Shown one piece after another: positions 24,497 through 35,654 of a stretch of DNA of 64,000 bases. Source of the DNA: Schistosoma mansoni (Eukaryota; Platyhelminthes; Trematoda; Strigeidida; Schistosomatidae); NCBI RefSeq assembly GCF_000237925.1, contig NW_017386022.1, positions 248,001-312,000 of the forward strand, written 5' to 3'. The notes beneath the pieces are model-generated. The model ran no database searches. It was not told where the DNA came from and worked only from the letters and a program-made list of their open reading frames with translations. Within the stretch, counting starts at the first letter, position 1, and each line of letters opens with the position of its first letter. A program made the position numbers and the translations under genes.

Positions 24497-24782
24497 AACA
24501 GTGGCTAAGTGGATAACGTGACGGCATTTGGAGTGAATGATATGGTGCTCGAGTCGTGGATTAAACATCAATTCTTGGATGTAGCTATTTGCAGACAATA
24601 AGTCCCGAATTGGATGAAACGCGCATTCTTGATTCTATGACTAACCATTATCCATCTCTATCTTTTAATCCTTATGGATTAATGGAAATATTGAAGCAAT
24701 CAGCGGAGGGTTCATGTATGCCAAATAAGAGACTGATCATTTGCAGTCGTAATCATCAATAGGAAGACTTAAATAATCGATA
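24497..24782 (+). repeat. Degenerate SM-alpha-like repeat
   Basis: A nearly full-length plus copy: GTGGCTAAGTGGATAACGTG (A-box region), GTGCTCGAGTCGTGG (B-box region), AAACATCAATTCT, a hammerhead reduced to CAATAAGTCCCGAATTGGAT followed by GAAACGCGC, then ACTAACCATTATCCATC. It ends in GCCAAATAAGAGACTGATCA. The CUGANGA box is destroyed, so no ribozyme activity is expected. Confidence 0.65.
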
Positions 24783-25252
24783 CAAATAAAGTATTAAGTG
24801 TAATTCAGTAAACTACTAAAACATCTTAAGTGATCATTAATTCACTTGATTATAAATACTTTGCTATCCGTAATGAGTAATTGTTCATTTCTGTCAGTTT
24901 ACTGAATTCACAAGTTTAAACGTTTTCCGGCTAACAAATGCAAAACAAGTTATGCAGAAGTATTACGATCTTAGAAAATTTATTGAGAATAGATCATAGT
25001 TCGGACTAAATTACTGATTTCTTTTATAACATAAAATGCTAAATTTTTTTTTAGCTCTATTTAATATTTGCTAATTCAGAGATGACTGTATCATTACTGT
25101 AAGTAAAAGGAAACCTCCTAACAATTTGATAATCATTCGATCTTACATCATAATCTTCACGTATAATCAGGAGTTGATATTAAATAGAATTTCAAACAAC
25201 AAGCGGAAACAAAAGTTTTGATAGTATAAAATGAATTGATTTTCACTATCAG
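24783..25252. other. AT-rich spacer
   Basis: Nothing recognisable apart from a pyrimidine-poor run up to the splice-acceptor-like site at 25251-25252. Confidence 0.4.
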
Positions 25253-25324
25253 TATGAAACTTATTTGATTGATGAAAACCTTCTTGATAAAAATGATCCT
25301 GTTATTCTTGAGGTCATTGATGAA
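25253..25324 (+). CDS. Candidate 72-nt internal exon, unknown product
   Basis: The plus strand shows a good acceptor (TTTTCACTATCAG ending at 25252), then 72 nt open in one frame, then a donor GAA|GTGAGC at 25325. The exon is a multiple of three with phase 0 at both ends and would encode 24 residues, starting YETYLIDENLLDKNDPVILE, strongly acidic. Short symmetric exons are a known feature of schistosome micro-exon genes, but this is longer than typical ones and stands alone. I found no partner exons nearby, so it could be chance. Confidence 0.3.
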
Positions 25325-25627
25325 GTGAGCTTAAGGAATAACTTTAGTTTCTATATATTCTTCAGTTTGATTCCATTATCTTCCAGAGAACCTAAAACTT
25401 TTCTTCATTATTGTTTACCTGATTCACCTATTTACTTTGTTTATCTTCAAGTCTATCAATAGGAAACCGAGTTGACAAAAATTTAGTATAAACTACATAA
25501 CTAGAATAAATCTTACTATTACATCGTTTAAAATCATTAACCAAGTACTTTTCTTTTCTACTCTACTCGAATGTCCCGCTTTTGATGTGATATTGATTGA
25601 TTATATCGAGTAGATTAAAAATAAGTA

Positions 25628-25802
25628 GACGGACGAAACGCGCATCCTGGATTCCACTGCTAGTCACTATCCATCTTTGCTTACAATGATTGTGAATTAA
25701 GGCTATATCGAGGCAATACGCACAGTATGAACATATGCCAATTAGAGACTGACCAGTTGCAGTCCTAAACATCAATGTGAAGATTCAAACAAACAATACT
25801 CA
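25628..25802 (+). repeat. SM-alpha-like repeat, 5'-truncated
   Basis: Starts inside the hammerhead at GGACGAAACGCGCATCCTGG, so the tRNA-like part and the CUGANGA box are missing. It then follows the family exactly: ATTCCACTGCTAGTCACTAT, CCATCTTTGCTTACAATGAT, TATATCGAGGCAATACGCAC, CCAATTAGAGACTGACCAG and AAGATTCAAACAAACAATAC. Confidence 0.75.
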
Positions 25803-27066
25803 GGAGTAGAATTCACTTACAAATTTCAGGTGTTAATTATCATGTTTATTAATCACCGACTTCATTCTGTGTAGTAATCAATTAAGTTATGGATGGTATT
25901 TTAAACATTTCGATTAATTTTCTTTTATTATATTTTTGATGGTGACACATTTTGTTACTAAGGTATTTGAACAAAAAAACACCAAAAAATTTTGAATAAT
26001 CGTTCAACATAAATTTAATGTTCAATTATTTATATATAATTATAGATCAATAATAAGTTCCTGTGCTCCTTAATCAATCTACTCCATTAAAAATAACTGG
26101 TTGTCATAACTTTCAACCTTATTTTTACCTGTTATTGGCAACAGAAATGAAGCATACATATTTATTAATGATTTGTTTTTAATGCTCCTTTCCACGTTGT
26201 GTTATTAAAATATTAATAAAAGATACTGGAAATAACTTATTTTGACCTATGATTAAAGTTATTTATAAATTTTGGTAGACATAATGATGAATCAAAATAG
26301 AATGTTCATGACTAAAGACTGATGTCGTTTTCAGAAATCCTATAAGTTTGTAAAATTAAAACACAGGCATATGTATTTCGACTCAGTATAGAAGTAAATA
26401 CAGCTTAGTTTATCTATCGTTCGTTTGGGGTGGCGATCAGACTCCAGAGTAATAAATTCAGCAACTAACACATGATGATGAACGGAAAATTAGTTCATGT
26501 AAGAAAATAATATCGGTACCACATTCTAATATCCCACAAAACCTTATTATAGTATAAAGAAAGTCTAATAATGGTTAATAATTGACTAATGTATAAATAG
26601 TTTGTGTCTTGATTATATTAAAATAAGATAGATTTTACAGTAAATTCAGTTTCAGTTACCTCTGTTTTTTATTATATAATCTATTTCGAAACATGAACTT
26701 AACAGATATTTGCTATAGAGCTTCAAAGAGTAATATAGCACCTTGAGTTTAAAACTAACGTGGCTGATCGCTGACACTGTTAACTTTGATAAACTTTCAT
26801 CGATTGGTTGTATAACAAACCAAATGATCTGTTCATACATTAGCTTTTAAAATATAAACCCTTTATAAGTAGTATTGATTATCGAGTAAACAGATATCCT
26901 ATATCCTATAACAACTTATTGAATAACAATACACATGAATATATTTTAATAAGGAAAGTAAACTTAACATTGAATAGCAAAAGAACAAACAAACGTAATG
27001 TAATTAGTTTTCATTGTTGAACTGAATTATTATTTTCATTGTTTATTGATGTTTTCATATTGATAC
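25803..27066. other. AT-rich spacer and 3' flank of paralogue 2
   Basis: No recognisable gene or repeat. The last few hundred bases should hold the 3' UTR of the minus-strand gene at 27067-28134. Confidence 0.4.
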
Positions 27067-28134
27067 TTATAATTGTACAGCATACATATAAACTGGACCA
27101 CGTTCATTTATTTGTGGTCCAAAGACTGGATGAACTTGTAGATATGTTATATTATCATCACAAATTTTATATGGATATGTCATACTTTTGTCAATTTTAA
27201 TTCTTGGTAATTTGTTAGGTTTTTGTGATTTAGTTCCATTATATATTTCTTTCATATTGGGTAAATTATTTGCAGATTCATCGGTAACTTCTTTAAATGG
27301 AGTTTGTGTTGAGTTTACTTGCAATGGTATTGAAGTTACACGTTGCATAGTTGATTTTTCTATCTTTTTGTTTTCATTTCCATTTAATTTTATATCTTTT
27401 GGAGAAGTAAGCTTAAATTCACTTGACTTCGTAACTCTCCATGAACCAACTGCTTCATCACATGTTTTCTTCGAATATTCACTATAATCGCCAATCAGTG
27501 AATTAGGTCTTAACAGTGAATTACGAACTGATTCAACGGACATAGCTCGATTCTTGTTATTTAAATAAAAGTTTTGCTTATTGTTATCATTACAAATAAT
27601 CGGCAGTTTTTGAGATAAACGAAATGAATCTGATTGTGTAGCTTTATCTATCAGATTGCATATTCGATTAATATCATTTGGTGATTTACAACGAAAGAAT
27701 TCATAAGTACGTTTATCATCGCAATGATTTGCGACACATAATGCTAATGCTTGTGGTTTTGAACGAAATGTTGAACAACGCTTTATGTCTTCATAACGTA
27801 ACTCTGAATGAAATGCACGTCGACCCATAGATTTCAGTCGTTCAAATCTCATTGAATCGTCAAACATATATAGCTTGCAGTGAGTATTTTTAGAACTATA
27901 ATATTTATCCAATAGTGCCTGTATTCTGTCTCTTGTAAACTCCTCATCTTTTTTTAACTCGATTTGTTTCAAAATATAGATATCACATTCAAGGAATACG
28001 TGATTTCCAATATCTTTAATCGGTGGATGTCGATGTTCAAATGAAATATCACGATCTAAACTATCGCCCCAGGAATCTGATACACTCTTGTCAGATGTAA
28101 TACGTGATTCAGATTGTGTTCGACGTCCTGACAT
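27067..28134 (-). CDS. PTB-like domain protein, paralogue 2
   Basis: A 355-residue uninterrupted ORF. The N-terminus (1-43) is Ser/Arg-rich. Residues about 44-170 align with the other three genes: HVFLECDIYILKQIEL, a charged helix (DRIQALLDKYYSSK), CKLYMFDDSMRFERLKS, then RYEDIKRCSTFRSKPQALAL, KRTYEFFRC and an INRICNLIDKA helix. A PTB/PH-like adaptor domain is the best reading of this strand-helix order. The middle is Lys/Asn/Ser-rich and probably disordered. The C-terminus carries FGPQINERGPVYMYAVQL, nearly the same motif as in paralogue 1, so it is under constraint. GATACTATAG about 18 nt before the ATG could be a splice acceptor. No membrane segment is seen. It is co-oriented with paralogues 1 and 3 and about 7.4 kb from paralogue 1. 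Confidence 0.85.
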   Translation of the reverse strand: MSGRRTQSESRITSDKSVSDSWGDSLDRDISFEHRHPPIKDIGNHVFLECDIYILKQIELKKDEEFTRDRIQALLDKYYSSKNTHCKLYMFDDSMRFERLKSMGRRAFHSELRYEDIKRCSTFRSKPQALALCVANHCDDKRTYEFFRCKSPNDINRICNLIDKATQSDSFRLSQKLPIICNDNNKQNFYLNNKNRAMSVESVRNSLLRPNSLIGDYSEYSKKTCDEAVGSWRVTKSSEFKLTSPKDIKLNGNENKKIEKSTMQRVTSIPLQVNSTQTPFKEVTDESANNLPNMKEIYNGTKSQKPNKLPRIKIDKSMTYPYKICDDNITYLQVHPVFGPQINERGPVYMYAVQL

Positions 28135-28830
28135 TTGTATAATTAAAATTTCTATAGTATCTCTTCATAAAACAATGTATATGAACACATATTTTTGTTT
28201 TAAGTACATTAAAATATATACAAATGCGGGTCAGAAGACATGTAATGCAAAAACATACTGTAATTCCATTTAACTGATTTATTGATTCAAATTATTTTTG
28301 TTTACATGAGATGTAGAAGGTTAGTTGAGGACACAACTTATGTAACAACATTTTTGCATCCATTTATGTGCTTCATTGATATTTACCAGCAGACAGTTTA
28401 ACAAATATTTACTAACATCGAATTCATCTGCTATTAAAATTGAAATTACCATTGGATTGATATCTGTAAATTATGTTGTTAATGTCTGTGGACTGACTTA
28501 AAATAATTATTTTCTATTTACTTGTCACTTAGATAAGAGACAAATTGTCTGGAACAAAAAGGGTGAATTCATCTAGGAATCTTCAATTGGAGGTGACTTT
28601 AATTTTAATATGAAAATAATGACAGCTAAAATATTAGAAAAATGGTCCGGAAATAAAATTTGTACGGTTGTCTAGTGCCGGCTGTGTCAACACTTGATAA
28701 AACTGGTTTTAGAGAAGTAGGTCAACAAATAAACACTTAGGTAGATATTTGAGTTTGAAAGCTTAAAATGTAAGTCATCTTTGGATGGGTTTATTTCACT
28801 CTTATAAGTTATGGTTTCTTGATGCATTTC
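28135..28830. other. Upstream flank of paralogue 2
   Basis: AT-rich. Probably contains the promoter and 5' UTR of the gene at 27067-28134, but no specific element can be read. Confidence 0.4.
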
Positions 28831-28856
28831 ATATATATATATATATATATATATAC
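28831..28856. repeat. (TA)n microsatellite
   Basis: About 13 uninterrupted TA dinucleotides. Likely polymorphic in length. Confidence 0.9.
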
Positions 28857-28924
28857 TCTGTTGGTTAGCTTTAAGACCTCGTCGACTGTTACAAAATCTC
28901 AGCAACTATCTAAATCAGTGTGTA

Positions 28925-29207
28925 ATGGCGTTTAGATCGGAAGAAGAATAGAGGCAACAAAAACAAGTCTCAGTATTACTGCATGAAGTTGCTGACTGTT
29001 AATTCGACAAGCTCTGCAAGGTGCAGACCTTGAAATTATGGTCCGTGTGATAATTTGAATTTACGGTTGAAGTAAAGAAGTGGCGTGACGCCAAATCGGT
29101 TTTAGTTAGATTGACTTACTTATTCAGTCCTACCAATATATTTATAACATATTTTATAATTTTTGTCCCAATATGAATAAAAAATTTGCCTTACAGTCCC
29201 CCCAAAT
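28925..29207 (-). mobile_element. Leader region next to LTR-A (unassigned)
   Basis: Directly follows, on the minus strand, the end of the LTR at 29208. It begins ATTTGGGGGGACTGTAAGGC, where a primer-binding site would lie, and becomes GC-richer around 28930-29090 (CACGGACCATAATTTCAAGG on the minus strand). No gag-like reading frame was found. It probably belongs to the same retrotransposon, but this rests on adjacency. Confidence 0.35.
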
Positions 29208-29730
29208 TGTTTATTGTCATGATTTTATGTCCGGCTTTTATCACGTGATTTATTCACTTATCGAAATACTACTTATTCAATTTTAGCACTGTGCCAAAAC
29301 AATGACGTTTGACCGGTATGAGCAGCCTAGTGTCCTTATTGGTTCTTTATCCGCCTAACCCTTCCAATTGAGTCCAAAACACCAATTACAGCTTCAGCTA
29401 TGCGAATCATTTATTTCAAGCATACTCGAGTTATATACAAGACAGACAGACCACTTCACATCATAAAATAGAAAATAATATTTGTACAAGTTCAAATCGA
29501 AATGTGTCTGTGAATGTGGGAGACAATAATCAATAAACTGAATATAATTTAGGGACAGCGAATCGTATAATAATAATAATCCATAGGTGAAATGCAGCTT
29601 ATAATAAGAAGAATATATATAGATCAAATCTAATCACTAAATAGTTATATAATAAGGATATATATAGAATAATAGTCCATTAATCGGTCCCGCAAGTTAC
29701 CCGTACTTTCATCTTCACTAGGATATAACA
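29208..29730 (-). mobile_element. LTR-A, second copy
   Basis: Minus-strand copy of the LTR at 6477-6989. It starts TGTTATATCCTAGTGAAGAT at 29730 and ends AATAAACA at 29208. Order and spacing of the internal landmarks are kept, including TATATAA at the promoter position. The two copies differ at many positions, so they come from separate insertions rather than one element. Confidence 0.6.
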
Positions 29731-29988
29731 TATATCCTTTAACTAATTCATAATACTTGATGAATTACGAATCCTTTTAATATCTGACCTGATAAATATG
29801 TACAATATACTCTTTTTCATCACTTGATTTTAAACGACCTACAAACTGACCTGCAAACATTAGACAAACCTATAATCTAAGTATTTATTCAATTTCTATT
29901 CTTATAAATTTTGTAGAACAAATCATACAAGCAAATAATTTTATTTTCATTTGGATCATCACAGTTTACTTTAATTTTTAATAATATC

Positions 29989-30200
29989 TAGAGGCTAAGC
30001 GTTCGCACGCGAGACCGCTAGGTCACGGGTTCGAATCTCGCGAGGCAGGATCATGGATGCGCACTGCTGAGAAGTCTCACAATAGGACGAAACGGCCGTT
30101 CAATGTTTCAAGGTTTTCCATGGTGGTCTAACTTAAATTGACTCATGATCTCAACTATTAAAATTACTGCAATATCCACAAAAACCCCTTCTGATAATTA
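29989..30200 (+). repeat. Repeat B, plus copy with mutated hammerhead
   Basis: GGCTAAGCGTTCGCACGCGA marks the A-box side and GGGTTCGAATCTCGCG a perfect B box. In the hammerhead (30061-30107), stem I is weakened, CTGAGAA has G8 changed to A and the cleavage triplet is GTT. The 3' region continues through CTCATGATCTCAACTATT and ATCCACAAAAACCCCTTCTG, showing that the unit extends beyond the TTTCAACTAT block. Confidence 0.75.
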
Positions 30201-31566
30201 TATACCTATATAAAAATATTAAACCAATCAAGGTAGTATATAAGTCAATGTTAACAATAGAACAGATTAAATAGAAACACAATAAATAAAAAGTACAAAT
30301 TGATGTGACGTGTAATATCAGGTGCACTAGTTGGGATAAGAGTGATAAATGAGTGAGTCGATTTTCTACAATAAGAAACAGGTTAGATCGGGAAATATAG
30401 ACAAAGCAGTAGCATTCACTGAAAACCATTGCGTTGAACTATACACTCGTATTTATAGTTGCATGTATATGGTATGTATATGTTTATGTCCATACTAGAA
30501 GAGAATTATACGATTGAAAAATATAGAAATTAATAATAAGTGGAATCGTTTGATAAGTTTTGTCTTACCATAGAAGAGATAAGGGTGTTACAAATTTCTT
30601 ATGAATACAAAGACTCAGTTGATTGGCTCGAATTTACACAGTTTCTGTCATATGTGAAACATGAAATCCAACCCTATAAGGAAAGGTAGATTGCATATAA
30701 TAAATTACTCTGAATGATTAAGTCCTGCTATTGTTCAAGTATGATAGATCGGACCTCTGTATTGTTTCCATCACATCTTTTCTCACACATGAAGAAAAAC
30801 ACTCACTAATCAGTTAACTCAGATGTCCATTTGTATGTCCGATGCGAATTTCTTCACAATAGTGGTTATCATTGTAGATAAGTGAGGATGTGGCAAACCA
30901 GGTAAAATTGTCTTGCAGTTGAAGAACCACCAAAGGTCAGGTAGGAAACGTTGGACAGAAGTTAATAACAGGAAATTTTTTCACCACTGGTTTAGTTTAT
31001 CCCATGGTAAATCTCTGTTGAACATTATTTTCAGGAGGAGAGGTTTCTTACTAATCGTCGATACCACTATACTCTGGATTAATGTATACATACATTTGTT
31101 CAGAAAACCTTGACGGTAGCCCATTATTTCTGTCCTTTACATATTACATTCCCCATTTTTAACCTAATCAAACCCTTAATTCTATGTGCCTTTGTAACTA
31201 TTTTGATATTAGATATTATTATTTGGCTTAAATTTTTCAGTCCCAAATGTTCCTAAATATTTCTTTTCCTTTGTTAAGTCATTTCATAATTCTTTTCTAG
31301 TTTCCGATGGTATATTAAACCAGATAAATCTAGCTTAGACATGTTCAATTTCCCATCATAGTAAGCGATCATTTATATGTTGAATTATCTAATCACATAA
31401 TTCACATACCATAGTTTTCCGTTAGAACCGTAATCAGTGTATATTATATTGAATTGTTAAATCTTATTTTATTCTTTATTCGTTTACCTATACATGGATT
31501 TTAATAAACCTTAGTACACTATCATGATATGACCTAAGAAAAATTTCATGAAATAAATATTTCAAC
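30201..31566. other. Unassigned spacer
   Basis: Contains chance ORFs (92 codons at 30151-30429 minus, 66 codons at 30913-31113 plus) without family resemblance. No repeat was recognised. Confidence 0.4.
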
Positions 31567-33760
31567 TGTAGTGAACGAAAAGACAGGAGGGGACAACCGA
31601 AAGTATTTCAATTCAACATTACAGAATATCTTGGTAAATTCTATGACTTTGTTGTTCCTTCGTTTCCAAACCAATCATTCTCTGTTCTCTTTCTCTTTTC
31701 TTCGATTTTCTTAAACTTATATCGCCAGACATTTCACTTTCGATTGATGACACATACTATTTATATCTGTCGACACCAGTAGCAAATACCACAATTGTAT
31801 TTGACATTTTGATATACAACTCATCAACAAAAATCAGTTTACAACCAGTCCACTGATTTCGAATCACTTGGTTGATTTCTCTTCAAATATCAAAATTCGG
31901 TGATGAAATCACTTGTTATCATGTCTAACGCTCGTTTTCTTTTTCATGTTGTCGGCTTTTTATCTTACTTCCATATGGCTTATTTAAGCTTTGGCCTATC
32001 CATATTTGAATGACCTCTTTTTGGCAAACATGACATTGAAGGACTAGTAGGATGACAGATATTCTGCATTTGAATAGCATAAAGTGGTCCGATTGATTGT
32101 TTCTTACCTTGATATGCAAGTATTTATGCATTTGTAGCATCTGGGTAATGTTTCAAACATTCTAATAGACAAATCAGTTCAAATATTGTTAGTTGTTTTG
32201 TATTCGATAGCTTAATAAAAATGTCTTCATTGATTTTGTGTTTACTACATCTGGTTAATAGTAGTACTAATGTATCATATATGTATAAACAGTCAAGTAG
32301 TCGGTTTATCCATGATTCTATTGTGTACAGTCGTATATCAAACCCACATGGGTTATTCTAGCTTCCGGACAGACTGAATTATTCATTCTTTCCAAGTCAC
32401 ATTTTGACCTTGTTATTTATTCACCTATTAAACTTGACTGTTTTTATATCAGCTCATGTGTGTTAACTGCTCAGCCTATTTATTACATGTCTTACTTTTG
32501 CCTGACCATATATACTGAGTCACTCTTTATCAAATCGAGTTGTCTCACTCCCCTTCTCAGCGTCGCCTTGTTTTGCTTAGCTTTCTCGCTTCTTATTCTG
32601 AATATCTGTCTGGATAAATGAATTTTTGAAATAAATCTTACTAACGCAACCTGCATTTGGCTTACTATTATCGCAGTCACACACGGGGTTAGCCGAAGTA
32701 ATTGATAGTGTTAAGTGGAAGATCTATGTACATAGCATATTTGCACGTTCATCCGAATCGAATTCAGATAGCTGACTACTATTCTCAAAAAACATGTAGA
32801 AAACAACCGTAGTATATCAAACGTTGATTATTGCCTATTGACAACGGATGACTTCAGAAAAATGTACTATTGCATCGAGAAAAATTCAAAATATTTCCTG
32901 CGCTCAACTATTATAAATTCGCTAATGGTAATTCGGATCTCAAACACACGACTGTTGACCATTTTCTTCATACTGATATAGAAGACAATCTAAACAAGCG
33001 ACATGGTAGTTAATAATAAACATACGTTCTATTAATCTGGATTCTGGATAATCTAGTCAGACGGAGCAAATTATTTTAAATTATGGAGACTGTCTCCGAA
33101 CACTTTGTTAGCCTCGACCGAAAACTAACGTCCCGAAAGAACTGGGAAGTTAGTTAAATAACACCACAGATGAGGTCTGTGTACTCAAGGTGTGATTTGA
33201 TACAGAGTATTGTTATTACCCCTCAAATGCCCTGGTACGGCCGAGAATGGATAGATTCCGCTCTCCCTCTCGAAATGCTCTCACATGGCCACGCGTATAC
33301 AGCCTCTGCCAGGGAAGTCCTACTCACTGCCTTCTCGTGGAAGGGGTGTTGTTTACGAACTTGAGAAGACGAAAAGCGAATGCCCGGCTCTTGAACCGGG
33401 TTGGTGGACACGGTGCACATGGGCTCCAGTGTCCTGAGGGAACAAATGGCGTATGAACCAATCGTTGGTCACCGGCTACCTTAGGACTGCATCTCCTTAC
33501 GATGTTCCACTGCCTTGTGAATCACATCTGTAGGTCAGAGGCTCCGGTTGTGATCCCCTAAGAAAACCGCGTGCTACGGTTTTGGCACCCGGGCAATATC
33601 ACAGACCTCACACAAATCAAATGAGATTTGTGTGGCGCATATATATCTGGTGCCCTTTGTACCAATTATTATGTAATTAAATAAATAAGTAAATGGTTAT
33701 TACTGATCGTAATGAGCTTTGAGGAGTTTGAAAACCATACATTTTATCGTGAGTTTTTAT
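31567..33760 (+). mobile_element. Repeat E, copy 1 (LTR-like, with nested insertion)
   Basis: A unit of about 1.7 kb starting TGTAGTGAAC, interrupted by a younger insertion at 33220-33695. It matches 61488-63240 along its length; 32690-33050 and 62650-63010 are almost identical, so the copies are young or were recently duplicated. A further copy start, TGTGGTGAAC, is at 57225 (minus). The region 32338-32680 contains a TATA-like ATATATAC ahead of a pyrimidine-rich block and is also found alone at 130-480. A 62-codon minus-strand ORF (32492-32680) is kept in both copies, but the copies are too similar for this to mean selection. No gag/pol or transposase was found, so it is non-autonomous or partial. 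Confidence 0.6.
33220..33695 (+). mobile_element. Non-LTR retrotransposon 3' end inserted into repeat E
   Basis: The 476-bp GC-rich segment is bracketed by GTTATTAC at 33212-33219 and 33696-33703. The uninterrupted second copy of repeat E has GTTATTAT at the matching place (63195-63202). The segment ends TGTGTGGCGCATATATATCT, then GGTGCCCTTTGTACCAAT and an ATTAAATAAATAAGTAAATG tail. That is typical of schistosome non-LTR 3' UTRs of a family different from the GTAAGTAA-tailed copies. It carries no recognisable ORF beyond overlapping short frames, so it is a 5'-truncated copy. Confidence 0.75.
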
Positions 33761-33957
33761 CAGTGATCTTGTTTGAGAGATGTAAAAACAAGAATTGTAC
33801 TTATTTCAATGATTTAATGCAAGGTCATAATATACGGTATTTAATTGTTCGTTCAGAGATTTCTGCAAACTAACTGAATATTTGATAAGTTTAAAGTTTC
33901 AAATGTCAAACGAACCACTTTGAACAAACATTGTAAGCAAAGATCGATAGTGGCTAG

Positions 33958-34015
33958 TAGTGGAATCCACGACGTCCGTTTCGTCCTATTTAGGACTCGT
34001 CAGCTGGACGTACCT
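33958..34015 (-). ncRNA. Hammerhead ribozyme motif, SM-alpha type, core intact
   Basis: Minus strand: CTGACGA (34003-33997), stem II AGTCC/GGACG-type hairpin with TAAATA loop, GAAAC (33982-33978), short stem III ACGGACGT and cleavage triplet GTC (33973-33971). All invariant core residues are present; C at the variable position is allowed. The first stem I pair is a G-G mismatch because the base after the cleavage site is G rather than the usual C. It is the best-preserved SM-alpha-type ribozyme in the window. Activity is likely but not shown. Confidence 0.7.
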
Positions 34016-34340
34016 GCATCTTGGAGTTGATGTTCATTCTGGGGCTCGAACCCAGCACCTATCGCTTCAAACGCCATCGCGTTATCCACTCAGCTACTGA
34101 GTCCTGATAGTCACCTGTTTGTGCAATGGGGTGAAGTTTATATTCACTTGGTGTTGTTTACTTGCATCTTTCCATTGATGTTTCTTATTGACATATGTGC
34201 ATACTGTGCGTATTGCCTCGATATAGCCTTGATTCACAATCACTATAAGCAAAGATGGATAGTGGCTAGCAGTAAAATCCACGACGCGCGTTTCGTCCTA
34301 TTTGGGTTCGAGTCTCAGAGAGAACATCAACTCTGAGATG

Positions 34341-34395
34341 CAGATACACCCAGCTGACGAGTCCAAATAGGACAAAACGCGCGTCGTGTATTCCA
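34341..34395 (+). ncRNA. Hammerhead ribozyme motif, SM-alpha type, G12 mutated
   Basis: CTGACGA at 34353-34359 and stem II (GTCC AAATA GGAC) are good, but GAAAC has become AAAAC, replacing invariant G12 with A. Stem III ACGCGCGT and GTC are kept. G12 acts as the general base in the accepted mechanism, so this copy should be nearly inactive. Confidence 0.6.
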
Positions 34396-34428
34396 CTGCT
34401 GGCCACTATCCATCTTTGCTTATAATGT

Positions 34429-35654
34429 TGTATACACTTACTTTGTTCATTATTAATTAACTTTATACGTAGATTGGTGCCATGTTGACATACAATTTGT
34501 TATAAATCATATGTGCTTTATATTAATATAACAAATGGATTAAAGTTAGCATGTACAGAAAATGAATTCTAAGAATACGAAGAATATTTATCTACCGAAT
34601 GCTCAAATTGAATTCTTACATCACTTTTTTAATTCATAGACGCCCTTTTAACCTCTTATGTTAAATGATAGTAACGACCAACACAAACACATTTAACGAA
34701 GTAGGTCTGCGTTTTGACACTGATCTTAGTAATCTAATTATGTTGCTTAGTAATCACAACAACAGGTTGTCATATGAATCTATTCTTAATAGTGGTATAG
34801 TTTTGGTTACTTCGAATTTGTACTGCATCAGGAAATATTTTGTAAACGTTTCACATCTTATTCCGTGGAAAATTTTGATTCTGTTCTTTTGTATCTTAAA
34901 TGGACAGAATTAACACTCACAACTCTAAGAAAAAGCAAAACCCTTACAATTATCTAGATTTACAGCGTTTGTCTAACGATTCTTGTGATTAATCAGCTCA
35001 ATATTCGCCTTTTTCCACTATCAAACTTATTTTCATTTTCTACTACTTAAGAATAGTAGAGTTCTATATAAACATGTCACTAACTTCTGGCTGATATGAG
35101 TAAATTAAACTTGAATCTTCAGATGCAATACCACCTTCTCACATATCATAGTTTAACAGTTAACGATTGCTGTAGTAAAAACGTCAGTTGACAAATTTTA
35201 GTAACCAGTGCTAATTAAATTTGACAATTCTGAGTACACGGCTGAATATAGTTGCATATATATGATTGTTATTTACTTTTGAAACTAAGTACAAGTTGTG
35301 GATGAAAACCTTTCTCAAACGGAATTATCGTTCATCAGTTACATACTATGCTCTGTGCAACAATATGTCCTGTACAAAGTCCACAATTTTATTCAATCTA
35401 CGAAATTTAAATGTTATGACTATTGGACGTCTACTGGAGAAAAATAATTCTGCGTCCTGATACAAATATATGGTTTCTCGTGTTAACGTTTGACCAAGCT
35501 TTGATCAAGGAATTATTTTTAGTGATCCATTTGCTTTTTACGCTAATTTTCGTTGCATCGAACTTCTAGGACAGACTTAAGTGATCTAGTTTTTTTCTTT
35601 CGATAACACGTTGCAGTTCTGATGAATAAGGGAGGCCTTTATAACTTCAGATTA
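34429..35654. other. Unassigned AT-rich spacer
   Basis: An 82-codon ORF at 34665-34913 and a 64-codon ORF at 35266-35460 show no family resemblance. No repeat was recognised. Confidence 0.4.

Larger units (their letters stand above)
33930..34428. repeat. SM-alpha-like minus tandem plus fold-back arm
   Basis: From 34305 down to 33930 (minus): a partial hammerhead tail, then one full unit of about 300 bp with GGCAATACGCACAG, CACCCCATTGCACAAACAGG, an A box (TAGCTGAGTGG), a B box (GGTTCGAGCCC) and a complete hammerhead. At about 34306 the sequence flips to plus and repeats GGGTTCGAGTCTCAGAG, a second hammerhead (34341-34395) and CCACTATCCATCTTTGCTTA to 34428. The locus is therefore a head-to-tail partial dimer joined head-to-head to a third module. 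Confidence 0.8.

Noticed and set aside
32492-32680. 62-codon minus ORF kept in both copies of repeat E (also at 62445-62663)
   Set aside because: The two copies are nearly identical DNA, so conservation of the frame is not evidence of selection. It spans the presumed promoter-like part of the LTR.
33170-33456. Overlapping ORFs on both strands in a GC-rich patch
   Set aside because: They lie in the 3' UTR-like part of a non-LTR retrotransposon insertion. High GC lengthens chance ORFs, and no domain is seen.
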